Shown here: one piece after another, positions 7,197-16,521 of the stretch
Layout: every line of letters starts with the position of its first letter
Position numbering within the stretch: the first letter of the stretch is position 1
DNA from: Chryseobacterium hagamense
GTDB lineage: Bacteria; Bacteroidota; Bacteroidia; Flavobacteriales; Weeksellaceae
Assembly: GCF_007991455.1 (NCBI RefSeq)
Contig: NZ_BJYJ01000001.1
Span: 434,001 to 498,000, forward strand
Direction of reading: 5' to 3'
Length of the DNA stretch: 64,000 nt
Notes under the pieces: generated by a model
What the model saw: only the letters and a program-made list of their open reading frames with translations
Database searches by the model: none
Told to the model about the DNA's origin: nothing
Made by a program: the position numbers and the translations under genes

Positions 7197-10052
7197 ATGA
7201 AAAAGAAATATACCGTTACCGGAATGAGCTGCTCGGGCTGCCAGAAAAAGATTTCTGAAAAGCTGAACAGTATCGAAGGCATAGAAGCCGATGTCAATCT
7301 GGAAACCGATACCGCAACGGTTACTTCCGTTCGGGAGCCGGATCTTCATACTTTAAATAAAGTCCTTGAAGAAGCCGGAAATTACAGGCTTGAAGACCCG
7401 GACCTTCCCCGGAACGAATTGGCAAAGCCGCAGGACCGTGTTTCACCGTCGTCAGTATATTACTGTCCGATGGAATGTGAAGGCGATAAAGTGTATTTCC
7501 AGCAGGGGAAAAGATGCCCGGTCTGCAATATGTACCTCGTCCCGATTGAGGAAAAGCAGACGAAAGATCCGAATTTCAGACCGGCGTATTCCAAAACCCA
7601 TCTTCCCGAAAATTTCAAGGACCATATCGGAGACTATTACTGCCCGATGTTCTGTGAGGGAGATCAGGTATATCAGGAAAAAGGCGACTGCCCGGTCTGC
7701 CACATGCATCTGGAACAAATTACAGAAGAACTGGTAGGCAGTTCCGGAATGCATGCCCGGCAGTACTCCCACCATCACCATCAACCTCATCAGGAAAAGC
7801 CGGAAGTCACCGGTGAAATGGCAGGCAAATACTACTGTCCGATGTACTGTGAAGGCGATAAAGTATACGACAGCAATGTCGGCTGTCCGGTCTGCGGAAT
7901 GGATCTCGTCAGATATCCGGAAAAAAAAGCTGCCCGATACACCTGCCCGATGCATCCTGAGATCATCCGTGAGGAACCCGGCGACTGCCCTATCTGCGGG
8001 ATGGACCTGGTGAGGATACCGGATAAAGAGGACGACGGGCAAGACGAAACCTACACCATCCTGAAAAGAAAGCTGATTATTTCACTGGTTTTTACCATTC
8101 CGGTATTTATCCTCTCCATGGGCGGAATGCTGATTGACTTTCCGTTTTCCCACCAAACCCAGGGCTATATCGAACTGGTTCTTTCGCTGCCCGTTATTTT
8201 TTATTCCGGATGGTTCCTGATGAAAAGAGGCTGGGTTTCTTTTAAAACCCGAAATCTGAATATGTTTAGCCTTATCGTACTTGGGGTTGCAGCGGCCTTT
8301 CTTTTCAGTATAACCGCTTTAATCTTTCCGGATGTTATGCCTCATGAAATCCGCGGTCATAACCATGAAATCCCTCTCTATTTTGAGGCAGTCTGCGTCA
8401 TCTTAACCCTGGTGATCCTGGGACAGCTGATGGAAGCGGCCGCTCATCAAAAGACGGGAAATGCCATCCGTGAACTGATGAACCTCTCCCCTGACGAAGC
8501 CCATCTTATCGTCAACGGACAGGAAAAGAAAGTCCTGCTCTCACAGGTAAAGGCAGGAGATCTCTTAAGGGTAAAACCCGGTGAGAAAATTCCGGTAGAC
8601 GGAAAAATCACGGAAGGGAGTTCGGTGGTCGATGAAAGTATGATTACGGGTGAACCGGTTCCGGTTGAGAAGAAAACGGATGATCAGGTAACATCCGGTA
8701 CCATCAACGGAAACCAGACCTTCGTTATGAAAGCGGAAAAGGTGGGTGAAGCAACCCTTCTGTCCCAAATCATAAAAATGGTAAATGAGGCCAGCCGCAG
8801 CAAAGCCCCGATCCAGAAACTGACCGACAAAGTTTCTAAAGTCTTTGTTCCGGCAGTCATCGGTATTGCTGTTCTTACCTTTGTTTTATGGCAGTTCATG
8901 GGTCCGGAAGGCGAGAAAACCTTATTTGCTTTCATTAATGCTGTTGCCGTTTTAATTGTTGCCTGCCCCTGTGCCTTAGGCCTTGCTACGCCGATGTCGC
9001 TGATGGTGGGTATCGGGAAAGGTGCCAAAAACGGGATTTTAATTAAAAATGCCGAAGCCCTCGAACACATGAATAAAGTGAATGTACTGATTACCGATAA
9101 AACGGGAACCTTGACGGAAGGTAAGCCCTCGGCTGAACATATTGAAGCCTTGCACAATGACGGGGATCACATTTTAAAACTGGCTTATTCCCTGAATCAG
9201 AATTCCGAACACCCCCTGTCGAATGCCGTTATTCAAAAAGCAAAAGACAACCGTATTTCCGCAGGAAAAGTACAGGATTTTGAAAATATTTCCGGAAAGG
9301 GCGTGAAAGGAAATTACGATGGAAAAATAATCTACCTCGGAAACGAAAGCCTGCTGACGTCACACCACCTTGAGATTCCCGAAAACCTGAAACAAAAAGC
9401 AATTGAAGTACAATCGAAAGCCCATACCATTTCTTATGTTGCCCAGGACCGGGAAGTGCTCGGTTTTATCAGCTTTACCGATAAAATAAAGGAAAGTTCC
9501 AAAAGAGCGGTTCAGGAGCTGATGTCCGAAGGGGTTGATGTCATCATGATGACGGGCGATAACGAACATACGGCCAAGGCCGTAGCCGATGCATTGGGAA
9601 TCAGGCATTTTAAAGCCAGCTGCCTGCCGGAAGACAAATTAAATGAAGTGAAAAAACTGCAGCAGGAGGGAAAAATTGTAGCGATGACGGGCGACGGAAT
9701 CAATGATGCTCCTGCCCTGGCCCAGGCCAATATCGGGATTGCGATGGGAACCGGGACGGATGCTGCCATTGAAAGCGCAGAAATCACTTTGCTGAAAGGA
9801 GACATCCTCGGTGTGGCCAAAGCCAGGCTGCTGAGTGAAAAGCTGCTGAAAAACATAAAGGAAAACCTGTTCTTTGCGTTTATCTACAATGTTCTGGGCG
9901 TGCCGGTTGCGGCAGGGTTATTGTATCCGTTTTTCGGGATCCTTTTATCTCCGATGATTGCGGCGGCGGCCATGAGCTTCAGCTCTTTATCCGTAATTTT
10001 GAATTCTCTAAGACTGAATTCGGTTGATTTAAATATAGAACCTGTGGACTAA
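7197..10052 (+). CDS. Heavy-metal (copper) P1B-type ATPase with HMA and four HMBD modules
   Basis: This 951-residue inner-membrane pump should export Cu(I) from the cytoplasm. The order is: HMA domain (1-65, GMSCSGC); four CPM...CPxCxM heavy-metal-binding modules at about 87, 147, 211 and 247; a His-rich linker (HHHHQPH, about 193); then the membrane ATPase core. Core motifs are TGE ([11 protein letters not shown]), CPC in the membrane (VACPCALGL, about 590), DKTGTLTEG (about 635), the HP motif (SEHPLS), TGDN and [14 protein letters not shown] is typical of Cu(I)/Ag(I) P1B-1 pumps. The first three modules are of a CPMxCEGDKVY subtype, the fourth the usual CPMHPEI. Four in one pump is unusually many. 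The AraC-like gene upstream is the likely regulator. Confidence 0.95.
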   Translation: MKKKYTVTGMSCSGCQKKISEKLNSIEGIEADVNLETDTATVTSVREPDLHTLNKVLEEAGNYRLEDPDLPRNELAKPQDRVSPSSVYYCPMECEGDKVYFQQGKRCPVCNMYLVPIEEKQTKDPNFRPAYSKTHLPENFKDHIGDYYCPMFCEGDQVYQEKGDCPVCHMHLEQITEELVGSSGMHARQYSHHHHQPHQEKPEVTGEMAGKYYCPMYCEGDKVYDSNVGCPVCGMDLVRYPEKKAARYTCPMHPEIIREEPGDCPICGMDLVRIPDKEDDGQDETYTILKRKLIISLVFTIPVFILSMGGMLIDFPFSHQTQGYIELVLSLPVIFYSGWFLMKRGWVSFKTRNLNMFSLIVLGVAAAFLFSITALIFPDVMPHEIRGHNHEIPLYFEAVCVILTLVILGQLMEAAAHQKTGNAIRELMNLSPDEAHLIVNGQEKKVLLSQVKAGDLLRVKPGEKIPVDGKITEGSSVVDESMITGEPVPVEKKTDDQVTSGTINGNQTFVMKAEKVGEATLLSQIIKMVNEASRSKAPIQKLTDKVSKVFVPAVIGIAVLTFVLWQFMGPEGEKTLFAFINAVAVLIVACPCALGLATPMSLMVGIGKGAKNGILIKNAEALEHMNKVNVLITDKTGTLTEGKPSAEHIEALHNDGDHILKLAYSLNQNSEHPLSNAVIQKAKDNRISAGKVQDFENISGKGVKGNYDGKIIYLGNESLLTSHHLEIPENLKQKAIEVQSKAHTISYVAQDREVLGFISFTDKIKESSKRAVQELMSEGVDVIMMTGDNEHTAKAVADALGIRHFKASCLPEDKLNEVKKLQQEGKIVAMTGDGINDAPALAQANIGIAMGTGTDAAIESAEITLLKGDILGVAKARLLSEKLLKNIKENLFFAFIYNVLGVPVAAGLLYPFFGILLSPMIAAAAMSFSSLSVILNSLRLNSVDLNIEPVD

Positions 10053-10494
10053 ACGGCTCAATACACAGTTTTGACACATAAGCCACATTAGATTTTCAGA
10101 TTGAAACTTTGTGAATATTTCAGAACACATGAGAAGAAAATCTAAAATTTTTTGAATGCCGCCAATTACTGCTGTGCCAGTTCCTATGGCTCGTAACCTG
10201 TGAAAAATATTCAGTCATTTTGAAAATCCGGTAAATAAATGGCATACGTTTTATTTATCCTAAAAGCTTTTGAGACATAAGCCACATTAGATTTTCAGAT
10301 TGATATGTCAGAACACATAAGAATAAAAAATATTTGATTTTTTATTTAGCGTATCATTTGAGAAATCTGAAAATCTGCAGGTTGATCCTCTTAGAAAAAC
10401 CGGTGGCTTAGGAACTCAAAGCCAAATCATCTGTGAAAATCCGTAAAATCTGCGGAAGAATTTAAATTAATTTTAATCATCAAATCTGAAAATT
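10053..10494. repeat. Spacer with two direct copies of a 29-bp dispersed repeat
   Basis: ACATAAGCCACATTAGATTT plus CAGATTGA occurs at 10076-10104 and again, identical over 29 bp, at 10275-10303. Each copy is followed shortly by CAGAACACATRAGAA. Related text, CCACAAAAGCCACAATAGATT, lies at 20270. At 10430-10456 there is a copy of another common spacer motif (CTGTGAAAATCCGTAAAATC). No gene is visible in the 442 bp. Confidence 0.65.
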
Positions 10495-11226
10495 ATGGAA
10501 GAAGAAAAGCTTTATATCGGTTGTTCGGGATTTTATAACAATGACTGGAAGGGTTCGCTGTATCCTGAAGATGCAAAAAGTAAAGATTATCTTAACCTGT
10601 ACTCCCAGGCGTTCAACTGTGTAGAAATCAATTCGACGTTTTACCGGAAACCGACGGCGAAAACCCTGCAGAAATGGGCAGATGAGACACCGGACAATTT
10701 CAGGTTTTTCATTAAAATCCCGAAGACCATTTCCCACGAAAAACGACTGGAAGGATGTAAAGCTGAAATTGAGGAATTCAGCACCCATATCCAAAGCCAT
10801 CTCAAAGAAAAGCTTTCCGGATTTCTGTACCAGTTTCCGCCGTCATTTAAGAATAGCCGTGAAAACGTCAGTTTAATTTTAAACAATCTGGATTTCAGCC
10901 AAATCAATGTTATTGAATTCCGTCACGAATCCTGGTGGCGGGATGAAATCTTTGATTTGCTCAGAGAAAATCAGGTCATCTTTTCCGGCGTCAGCTTTCC
11001 GGGTAATCTGCCGGAAGAAGTAATTGTCAGCCATGCTGACATTCTATACTATAGGCTGCACGGAAAACCTGTTCTTTACAAATCAGAATACGATGGGGAA
11101 TTCATCAGAAACCTGGCCGAAAAAATCAGGAATTTCAAACATAAATCGTTTATTTTTTTCAATAATACCTGGGGAACGGCAGCAATTAAGAATTCTCTGT
11201 TTCTAAAAGAATTACTGGAACAATAG
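10495..11226 (+). CDS. DUF72 domain-containing protein
   Basis: 243 residues, close to the family norm. The opening IGCSGFYNNDWKGSLYPE, the VEINSTFYRKPT segment and LYYRLHG near residue 182 are DUF72 hallmarks; the fold is a TIM barrel. The family (YecE type) is widespread and cytosolic, with no settled function. It stands alone between the copper ATPase and the deacetylase, with repeat-rich sequence before it. Nothing ties it to copper beyond location. Confidence 0.93.
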   Translation: MEEEKLYIGCSGFYNNDWKGSLYPEDAKSKDYLNLYSQAFNCVEINSTFYRKPTAKTLQKWADETPDNFRFFIKIPKTISHEKRLEGCKAEIEEFSTHIQSHLKEKLSGFLYQFPPSFKNSRENVSLILNNLDFSQINVIEFRHESWWRDEIFDLLRENQVIFSGVSFPGNLPEEVIVSHADILYYRLHGKPVLYKSEYDGEFIRNLAEKIRNFKHKSFIFFNNTWGTAAIKNSLFLKELLEQ

Positions 11227-11378
11227 CAGTCTGAAAATAAATTATTAAAATCACCTTAAAAGTCATTTTAAGGTCTGATCCGGCATATTTTTTGTTAAGA
11301 AATATTTGGAAAAATTAACAAATTTTAACAACCAAAATTCCTTAAACCTTTATGACAAAAACTTTTGCAGGAAAGTCT

Positions 11379-12218
11379 ATGAAAAAGACTTTTCTCGGGA
11401 TGTTTGCATTGATGAGTGCAACTTCAATTTTATTTAACAGCTGTAACCAGAAGAAAGACAAAAAAGAATCCTTAAAACCGGTTCCTGAAGACCATCCCGT
11501 CGCAAAAATTGTCCCCAAACTCAGTGATGAAAAAGTTTCTTCCGATAAAAGAGTGATTTATCTAACTTTCGATGACGGCCCCAACTGCGGAACGGAAAAC
11601 CTCCTGAAAATTTTACATAAAAGGAATGTTTGTGCTACCGCCTTTGTGGTAGGGAAGCATGTCTACGGAAGCAGTAAGCAACAGCACGATCTGGAGCTGC
11701 TGAGGAAAGACCAGCTGGTTGAACTGGCCAACCACAGCTTCACGCATGCGCACAACCGGTATACCGATTTTTACAGAAATCCGGCAGCCGTGGTTCATGA
11801 TTTCGATACCGCAAAAGACAGCTTACGGCTCTACGACCGGATCGCCAGGACACCCGGAAGAAATATCTGGCGGCTGAACAACATTACCGTAACCGATCTT
11901 AAAAGTTCCAAAGAAGCCGCCGATCAGCTGAAACAGGCCGGCTATAAGGTGGTGGGCTGGGACCTGGAATGGAAGCCTACCAACAAAATGGAATTAAAGG
12001 AAAAACACGATGAAATGCTGAAAAAAGTGGACAGTATTTTCTTCAATGATCTTGAAAAAACCTCAAGACACCTGGTTTTCCTGACGCATGACCAATATTT
12101 AAACGACGGAGATTCCATGAATGAACTGGATCTGTTTATTGAAAAGCTCCAGAAAAGCAACCGGTTTGTATTCAGGAAAATCTCGGAATATCCGAAGATC
12201 AATGAAGTACTGAACTAA
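11379..12218 (+). CDS. Polysaccharide deacetylase (NodB) lipoprotein
   Basis: A secreted carbohydrate esterase family 4 enzyme that would remove N- or O-acetyl groups from envelope or external glycans. An in-frame ATG exists at 11352, but ATG 11379 gives a clean lipoprotein signal peptide (MKKTFLGMFALMS...LFNSC), so it was preferred. NodB motifs are present: TFDDGP (catalytic Asp pair), HSFTH in place of HSxxHP (metal ligands), RTPGR, a tryptophan-rich strand (VGWDLEW) and LTHD. A strong terminator follows. Mature length is about 260 residues, usual for the family. Peptidoglycan versus other substrate cannot be decided. Confidence 0.9.
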   Translation: MKKTFLGMFALMSATSILFNSCNQKKDKKESLKPVPEDHPVAKIVPKLSDEKVSSDKRVIYLTFDDGPNCGTENLLKILHKRNVCATAFVVGKHVYGSSKQQHDLELLRKDQLVELANHSFTHAHNRYTDFYRNPAAVVHDFDTAKDSLRLYDRIARTPGRNIWRLNNITVTDLKSSKEAADQLKQAGYKVVGWDLEWKPTNKMELKEKHDEMLKKVDSIFFNDLEKTSRHLVFLTHDQYLNDGDSMNELDLFIEKLQKSNRFVFRKISEYPKINEVLN

Positions 12219-12260
12219 ATCTGTTTAGCCAGAAGATTGACTTACAGTCATTAGATAAAA

Positions 12261-12290
12261 ACAGCTGTCCGAAAATTTTCGGGCAGCTGT
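12261..12290. terminator. Terminator between deacetylase and multicopper oxidase
   Basis: ACAGCTGTCCGAAAA/TTTTCGGGCAGCTGT forms a 15-bp stem (one mismatch) with T runs on the plus strand (TCTTTTTT), between convergent genes. Confidence 0.85.
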
Positions 12291-12350
12291 TCTTTTTTGC
12301 TGGACAAAATCTCATAAGTTTTCGAAAACCTATAAGGTTTAAATTGTACC

Positions 12351-15128
12351 TTAATACATCAAAGTAACTCCGGCCCCCCAGCCCATTTCGTTATCGTAAT
12401 TGCCGGATACGGAAAGCCATTTCTGAACGATGTAGCGCAGTCCGGTTGAAAATTCCCCGTCGGAATTCAGGCTGAAATTTCCTCTCAACCTTTTTGAAAG
12501 CGGAATATCCTCCCTTTGAAACTCCAGCAGGACTTTTCCGTTCTGGTCAATGCTCGCATCGGCTGTGATCAGCATCGGCAATACATATTGGACTCCGATG
12601 ATCAGGGCACCCTTTGTTTTTGAAGCTTTCTGCTGTCCGAACCATGTTTTCCGGCCATGAAAATCCATTCCCGTTGCTTCTGCCGTCTGCCGTTCCATGG
12701 TCTCATGGTTGTTCCGGATCCTGAACCCGGCATAAGGCAGCGCCCACTGGAATTTTCCCAAAAATCTTCCCGCTTTGAAATTTCCTTCAAAATGGCTGAA
12801 ATCCCAGTTGGAGTGAAATTCATTCAGGTTAGCCCACCTAGGTCCGTACATCGTCATGGTTTCCGCATGGAGCTTATTGGAATTCACGTCCAGCATAGCC
12901 ATGGAACTGATCATCCGGTTGTCTTTCATAAAGTTTTTCCAGGCCAGCTTCCTATTGGGCAGTTCCGGATTCGGTCTTGAGTTTTCATAGCTGAATACCC
13001 TTCCCATTCCGGCCATCATGTGGTACAGGATATGGCAGTGGAAGAACCAGTCGCCGTCCTGATTCGCAGCAAACTCGATGGTATCGGTCTCCATCGGCAT
13101 GATGTCCACTACATTTTTCAGGGGCGAATATTCCCCTTTTGCATTGATCAGCCGGAAATCATGGCCATGGAGATGCATCGGATGCCGCATCATCGAATTA
13201 TTGTACATCGTAATTCTTAGGATTTCTCCTTTCCTTACCAGAATTTTATCGGTTTCCGTAACGGTTTTGTTATCCAGCGTCCATAGGTAATGGTTCATAT
13301 TCCCTTCCAGCGTAAACTTCAGTTCCCGCACATTTTCCGAAGGTAAAATGGTCTTTTCAGGAGATTTCAACATAATGTAGGATAATCTTTTGATGGATTT
13401 TTCTTCGGACATATCCATTTCCTGATGTTGGGAGTGATCTTCAGATTCCTCTTCCTTTTTCTTCTCCTTAACGCCCATCATTTCGTTCATATGCTTCATG
13501 GTCATTTTCCGCTGGCTTTCGGAAAGCTCAGGATACATCACTTCATTCATATCCATCATCTGGTTTCCCATCGTCATATTCATCGGTTTCATGTTTCCGC
13601 TGATGCTCATCATGCCGTTCATCATTTTCATTCCTTCAAAGAGCATCAGCCTCGGTAAATCCGGAGCTCTTACCCGGTCTCCGGATCCTAGCCACAGCGA
13701 AGCATATCCGATCCGGTCTTCAGAGGTAGCCCGGAATTCAAAGCTTTTGTTTTCCGGAATGGTAACTTCAATATCGTAGGTTTCAGAAACCCCGACAATC
13801 AGCCGGTCGACCTCTACGGGAAACACATCATTGCCGTCATTGGCGACCACTCTGATTTTCCCGCCGCCGAAATTCAGCCAGAAATACGTGGAGGAGCCGC
13901 CGTTGGCTATTCTTAACCGCACTTTATCTCCGGCTTTTAAGTCTGCATAATCTGAACTAGGCTGTCCGTTGATGAGAAAGCGGTCGTAATACACATCACT
14001 TACATCCATAGCTTCCATCCTCTTCCATTCATTCAGCAGCTTGGTACCGAAATTTCCGGATCTGAGAGCTTCGCCATAGCTTTGTACTGCGTTTTTCCGG
14101 ATGGCATACCAGTCGGTGTTGGCCATGTGGAGCCGCCGCGCAATCTGCTTCGGGTTTTCGTCGGTCCATTCTCCCAGCAGGACAGGGATTTCACGGGTAT
14201 TATCCGTCCCTGTATTTCCGTCTCTTTTCCTGAAGACCAGGATCCCGTTCATGCCGATTTGTTCCTGAAGGCTTTCATGGGAATGGTACCAATAGGTTCC
14301 GTTCTGTGAAACCCTGAATTTATAAAGATGGGTTTCTCCTGGTCTTACCGGTTTTGTCGTGAGGAAAGGGACACCGTCAAATTCATTGGGCAGAATTACT
14401 CCATGCCAATGGAATCCCGTACTCTCTTTCAACCCGTTATGGAGGTAAATTTCAGCAGTATCGCCTTCCGTAAAATATAAAGTCGGGGCCTGGAGTTTTC
14501 CGTTTACGGCAATGGCCCGTCGGTTTTTTCCGGTAAAATTAACGAGGGTGTCTCTTACATATAAATCATAACGAACGGTTTTTCCTCCAAAGCTTACTTT
14601 TCCGTTCGCTGTATTCTTTTTCAATACGGAATGACTGGTTTCAGCTCGAGAAGCCGGTTCTTTCTGATTTTCGGCCTCTACTAAATCCATTCCGCATTTG
14701 GGGCATTTTCCAGGTTTGACCGAAATCACTTCCTGATGCATCGGACAGGTATATTTTTTCTGATGCTGAGCATGAGCCTGAGATTCGGTTTTTGATACCG
14801 GTGATGTTTCATTCCGGTTTTTATCTTTTGGTTCAGCAGCTTTTTTGACAGCAATTTCTTTTTTCGCTGCCGGTTTTTCAACCGTTTTCTTTTTAATTTC
14901 CGTTGTTTGTATTCCTGTTTTCGGAGCCTGTCCGGATTCCGGCTTTTTTACCGTTTTAGGTCTGACCGTAACCGTCTTTTTGATCAGGGTCATGCCGCAT
15001 TTCGGGCAGTCCCCCGGTTTTGATGACACGACATCTGCATGCATCGGACAGGTAAAATAGGTTTTTGCAGTCTGTGAAAAACTGAAAACAGAACATAAGA
15101 GCAACAGAAATACGATAAGTTTTTTCAT
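12351..15128 (-). CDS. Multicopper oxidase fused to N-terminal HMBD modules and a C-terminal CopB-like barrel
   Basis: A 925-residue exported protein. Signal peptide 1-19 (ends FSFSQ). Two metal-binding modules follow: residues 24-49 (CPMHADV...CPKCGM) and 126-151 (CPMHQEV...CPKCGM), joined by a Lys/Pro/Thr linker. The oxidase (about 178-705) has all four copper-ligand motifs: FHWHG, YWYHSH, HPMHLHGHDF and HCHILYHMMAGM, the last giving the type-1 copper Cys and axial Met. A Met-rich insert (about 505-560) suits Cu(I) binding. The last ~200 residues look like amphipathic strands ending in Tyr and resemble the outer-membrane copper protein CopB. The enzyme probably oxidises Cu(I) at the outer membrane. 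The fusion is the odd feature; see findings. Confidence 0.92.
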   Translation of the reverse strand: MKKLIVFLLLLCSVFSFSQTAKTYFTCPMHADVVSSKPGDCPKCGMTLIKKTVTVRPKTVKKPESGQAPKTGIQTTEIKKKTVEKPAAKKEIAVKKAAEPKDKNRNETSPVSKTESQAHAQHQKKYTCPMHQEVISVKPGKCPKCGMDLVEAENQKEPASRAETSHSVLKKNTANGKVSFGGKTVRYDLYVRDTLVNFTGKNRRAIAVNGKLQAPTLYFTEGDTAEIYLHNGLKESTGFHWHGVILPNEFDGVPFLTTKPVRPGETHLYKFRVSQNGTYWYHSHESLQEQIGMNGILVFRKRDGNTGTDNTREIPVLLGEWTDENPKQIARRLHMANTDWYAIRKNAVQSYGEALRSGNFGTKLLNEWKRMEAMDVSDVYYDRFLINGQPSSDYADLKAGDKVRLRIANGGSSTYFWLNFGGGKIRVVANDGNDVFPVEVDRLIVGVSETYDIEVTIPENKSFEFRATSEDRIGYASLWLGSGDRVRAPDLPRLMLFEGMKMMNGMMSISGNMKPMNMTMGNQMMDMNEVMYPELSESQRKMTMKHMNEMMGVKEKKKEEESEDHSQHQEMDMSEEKSIKRLSYIMLKSPEKTILPSENVRELKFTLEGNMNHYLWTLDNKTVTETDKILVRKGEILRITMYNNSMMRHPMHLHGHDFRLINAKGEYSPLKNVVDIMPMETDTIEFAANQDGDWFFHCHILYHMMAGMGRVFSYENSRPNPELPNRKLAWKNFMKDNRMISSMAMLDVNSNKLHAETMTMYGPRWANLNEFHSNWDFSHFEGNFKAGRFLGKFQWALPYAGFRIRNNHETMERQTAEATGMDFHGRKTWFGQQKASKTKGALIIGVQYVLPMLITADASIDQNGKVLLEFQREDIPLSKRLRGNFSLNSDGEFSTGLRYIVQKWLSVSGNYDNEMGWGAGVTLMY

Positions 15129-15275
15129 AATATTCCGTGACTTTTTACATTTAACTATAAAAGAAATAAAAGATAACCCTGCTGATTAAATATACAACAG
15201 GCATATGTACAGGTTCAGAAAAGTTATCTCTAGTCTTTTGAGGGTAATTATCTGAAGATCTTTTAAAATGTAATC

Positions 15276-15749
15276 TTATTTAATAGCAGACTTCACATTC
15301 CCGCAGGTAAGCATGGATTTTCCGTAATAAGGATTGGCAATTTTTGATTCGTTGCTCAGCCAGCTGCCGTCTGCCATCGGGCAATACTGAACATACACCG
15401 GATTTTCGGAAAATTTGAATTCCTTAGCCAGGGTAATCATGTTTTCCGACAGATTCATGAAGGTTTCCCGTTGGGTACTGATGTTCCGGGCTTCTGAAAT
15501 CACGGTTGCATCTTTTCTAAGCATATTGAGGTTTCCTTCCGACACTTTCTTATAATCGATAACTGAAGCCGTTTTAATAAATTCGGTTGCCGCTTTTGAA
15601 GTTTGGTCGGCATCATCCGAAGCCAAAGCTGATTTTATGGCAATGTAATTCTGATACAATTTGGAAACCTGTTCATCTCTTTCAGATTGTGCTGAAATGG
15701 AAATAATTGAAAATAAAAAGAATATTGCGGTGATGATATATTTTTTCAT
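15276..15749 (-). CDS. DUF3347 domain protein, periplasmic
   Basis: 157 residues with a signal peptide (MKKYIITAIFFLFS...SAQ). The rest fits DUF3347, a helical domain often fused to or encoded beside CusB-type copper efflux proteins. The C-terminal stretch YCPMADGSWLSN...NPYYGKSMLTCG contains a CPM motif and paired Cys, a likely Cu(I) site (about residues 122-150). It lies 147 bp upstream of the multicopper oxidase on the same strand, so it probably belongs to the same copper response. Family assignment is good, the precise role is not known. Confidence 0.85.
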   Translation of the reverse strand: MKKYIITAIFFLFSIISISAQSERDEQVSKLYQNYIAIKSALASDDADQTSKAATEFIKTASVIDYKKVSEGNLNMLRKDATVISEARNISTQRETFMNLSENMITLAKEFKFSENPVYVQYCPMADGSWLSNESKIANPYYGKSMLTCGNVKSAIK

Positions 15750-15988
15750 TGTTTTAGATTTTAGGATTAATTTTTTTAATAATAATTTTGCGAAATCGCT
15801 TAATGCGACAGAACGTGTCGTTTTAATGATCTTCCGAAGATTACACAGATTTTTACGGATGATGCTGTAGAATCAATCTGTTCAGATCGCTGTAAACGCT
15901 AATACCGGAGTATACTAAATTTCCGGGAGATTGCGCATATTTCATCGATGATGCTGTTTTAGCAGATCATTTAAACGACTGACGGATT
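15750..15988. other. Spacer with two degenerate copies of a common Bacteroidota motif
   Basis: AGATTACACAGATTTTTACG followed by GATGATGCTGT at about 15838-15868, and AGATTGCGCATATTTCATCG followed by GATGATGCTGT at about 15928-15957, look like two decayed copies of one unit. No ORF of interest. Confidence 0.4.
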
Positions 15989-16366
15989 CTAAATCCTAAA
16001 ATGACAATGGGTAATAAAAATAGGGACAGGCCGGAGTTCAGGCGGTGCGTTGATCCGGATCCGGGTGAATTCTGAGCTGGAAAAAGACCGGTTGGTAAGG
16101 AAAAAATCTTGTCGGGAAACTTCCGGGATTTGTTTTAAAAAATCAATTTTAAGGAAATCCGACTTTTGGGAATCGTCAACTTTTACAACTTTGAGCTCGG
16201 TTTTGCAGCAGTCTTTTTTGGTTTTAACCCCGCATTTGCTGCATCCTTCTTCTATGTTACGGCTCAAAGACGCCACTTCGTTCATGCAATAATGAATACT
16301 GAAAACCGCTCCGGAAGAGAATCCGAAGTAGAAAACAGAAAATACTATGGCAAGAATCTTTTTCAC
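15989..16366 (-). CDS. HYC_CC_PP family small secreted protein
   Basis: 125 residues with a signal peptide (MKKILAIVFSVFYFGFSSG). The family name comes from three conserved motifs, all present: HYC (SIHYCMNE, about 25), CC (KDCCK, about 51) and PP (NAPPE, about 111). The seven cysteines are concentrated in the first half, with CSKCG before the CC. Such proteins occur in Bacteroidota copper and TonB-receptor loci; metal binding is likely but unproven. It sits 155 bp from the TonB receptor stop, same strand, with a terminator between. Confidence 0.88.
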   Translation of the reverse strand: MKKILAIVFSVFYFGFSSGAVFSIHYCMNEVASLSRNIEEGCSKCGVKTKKDCCKTELKVVKVDDSQKSDFLKIDFLKQIPEVSRQDFFLTNRSFSSSEFTRIRINAPPELRPVPIFITHCHFRI

Positions 16367-16437
16367 GGAACAAAGTTAAAAATTATCTGTGGTATCAGTG
16401 TTATAAAATTAGGTATTGTTGTTATAAGATCCGGAAA

Positions 16438-16476
16438 AACAAATAAACTCCCGATGATTTCGGGAGTTTATTTGTT
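16438..16476. terminator. Terminator of the TonB receptor gene
   Basis: AACAAATAAACTCCCGA and its perfect complement (17 bp) flank a 5-nt loop, with A/T-rich arms that give U-tracts on either strand. Confidence 0.85.
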
Positions 16477-16521
16477 ATTGTTAAACCGACAGAGCAGATC
16501 CGCAGGTTCATTTGTTTATTT

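Noticed and set aside
7452-8042. 196-aa minus-strand ORF with repeated ADRA-type text
   Set aside because: Mirrors the repeated HMBD coding of the copper ATPase; the repeats are a shadow of that gene.
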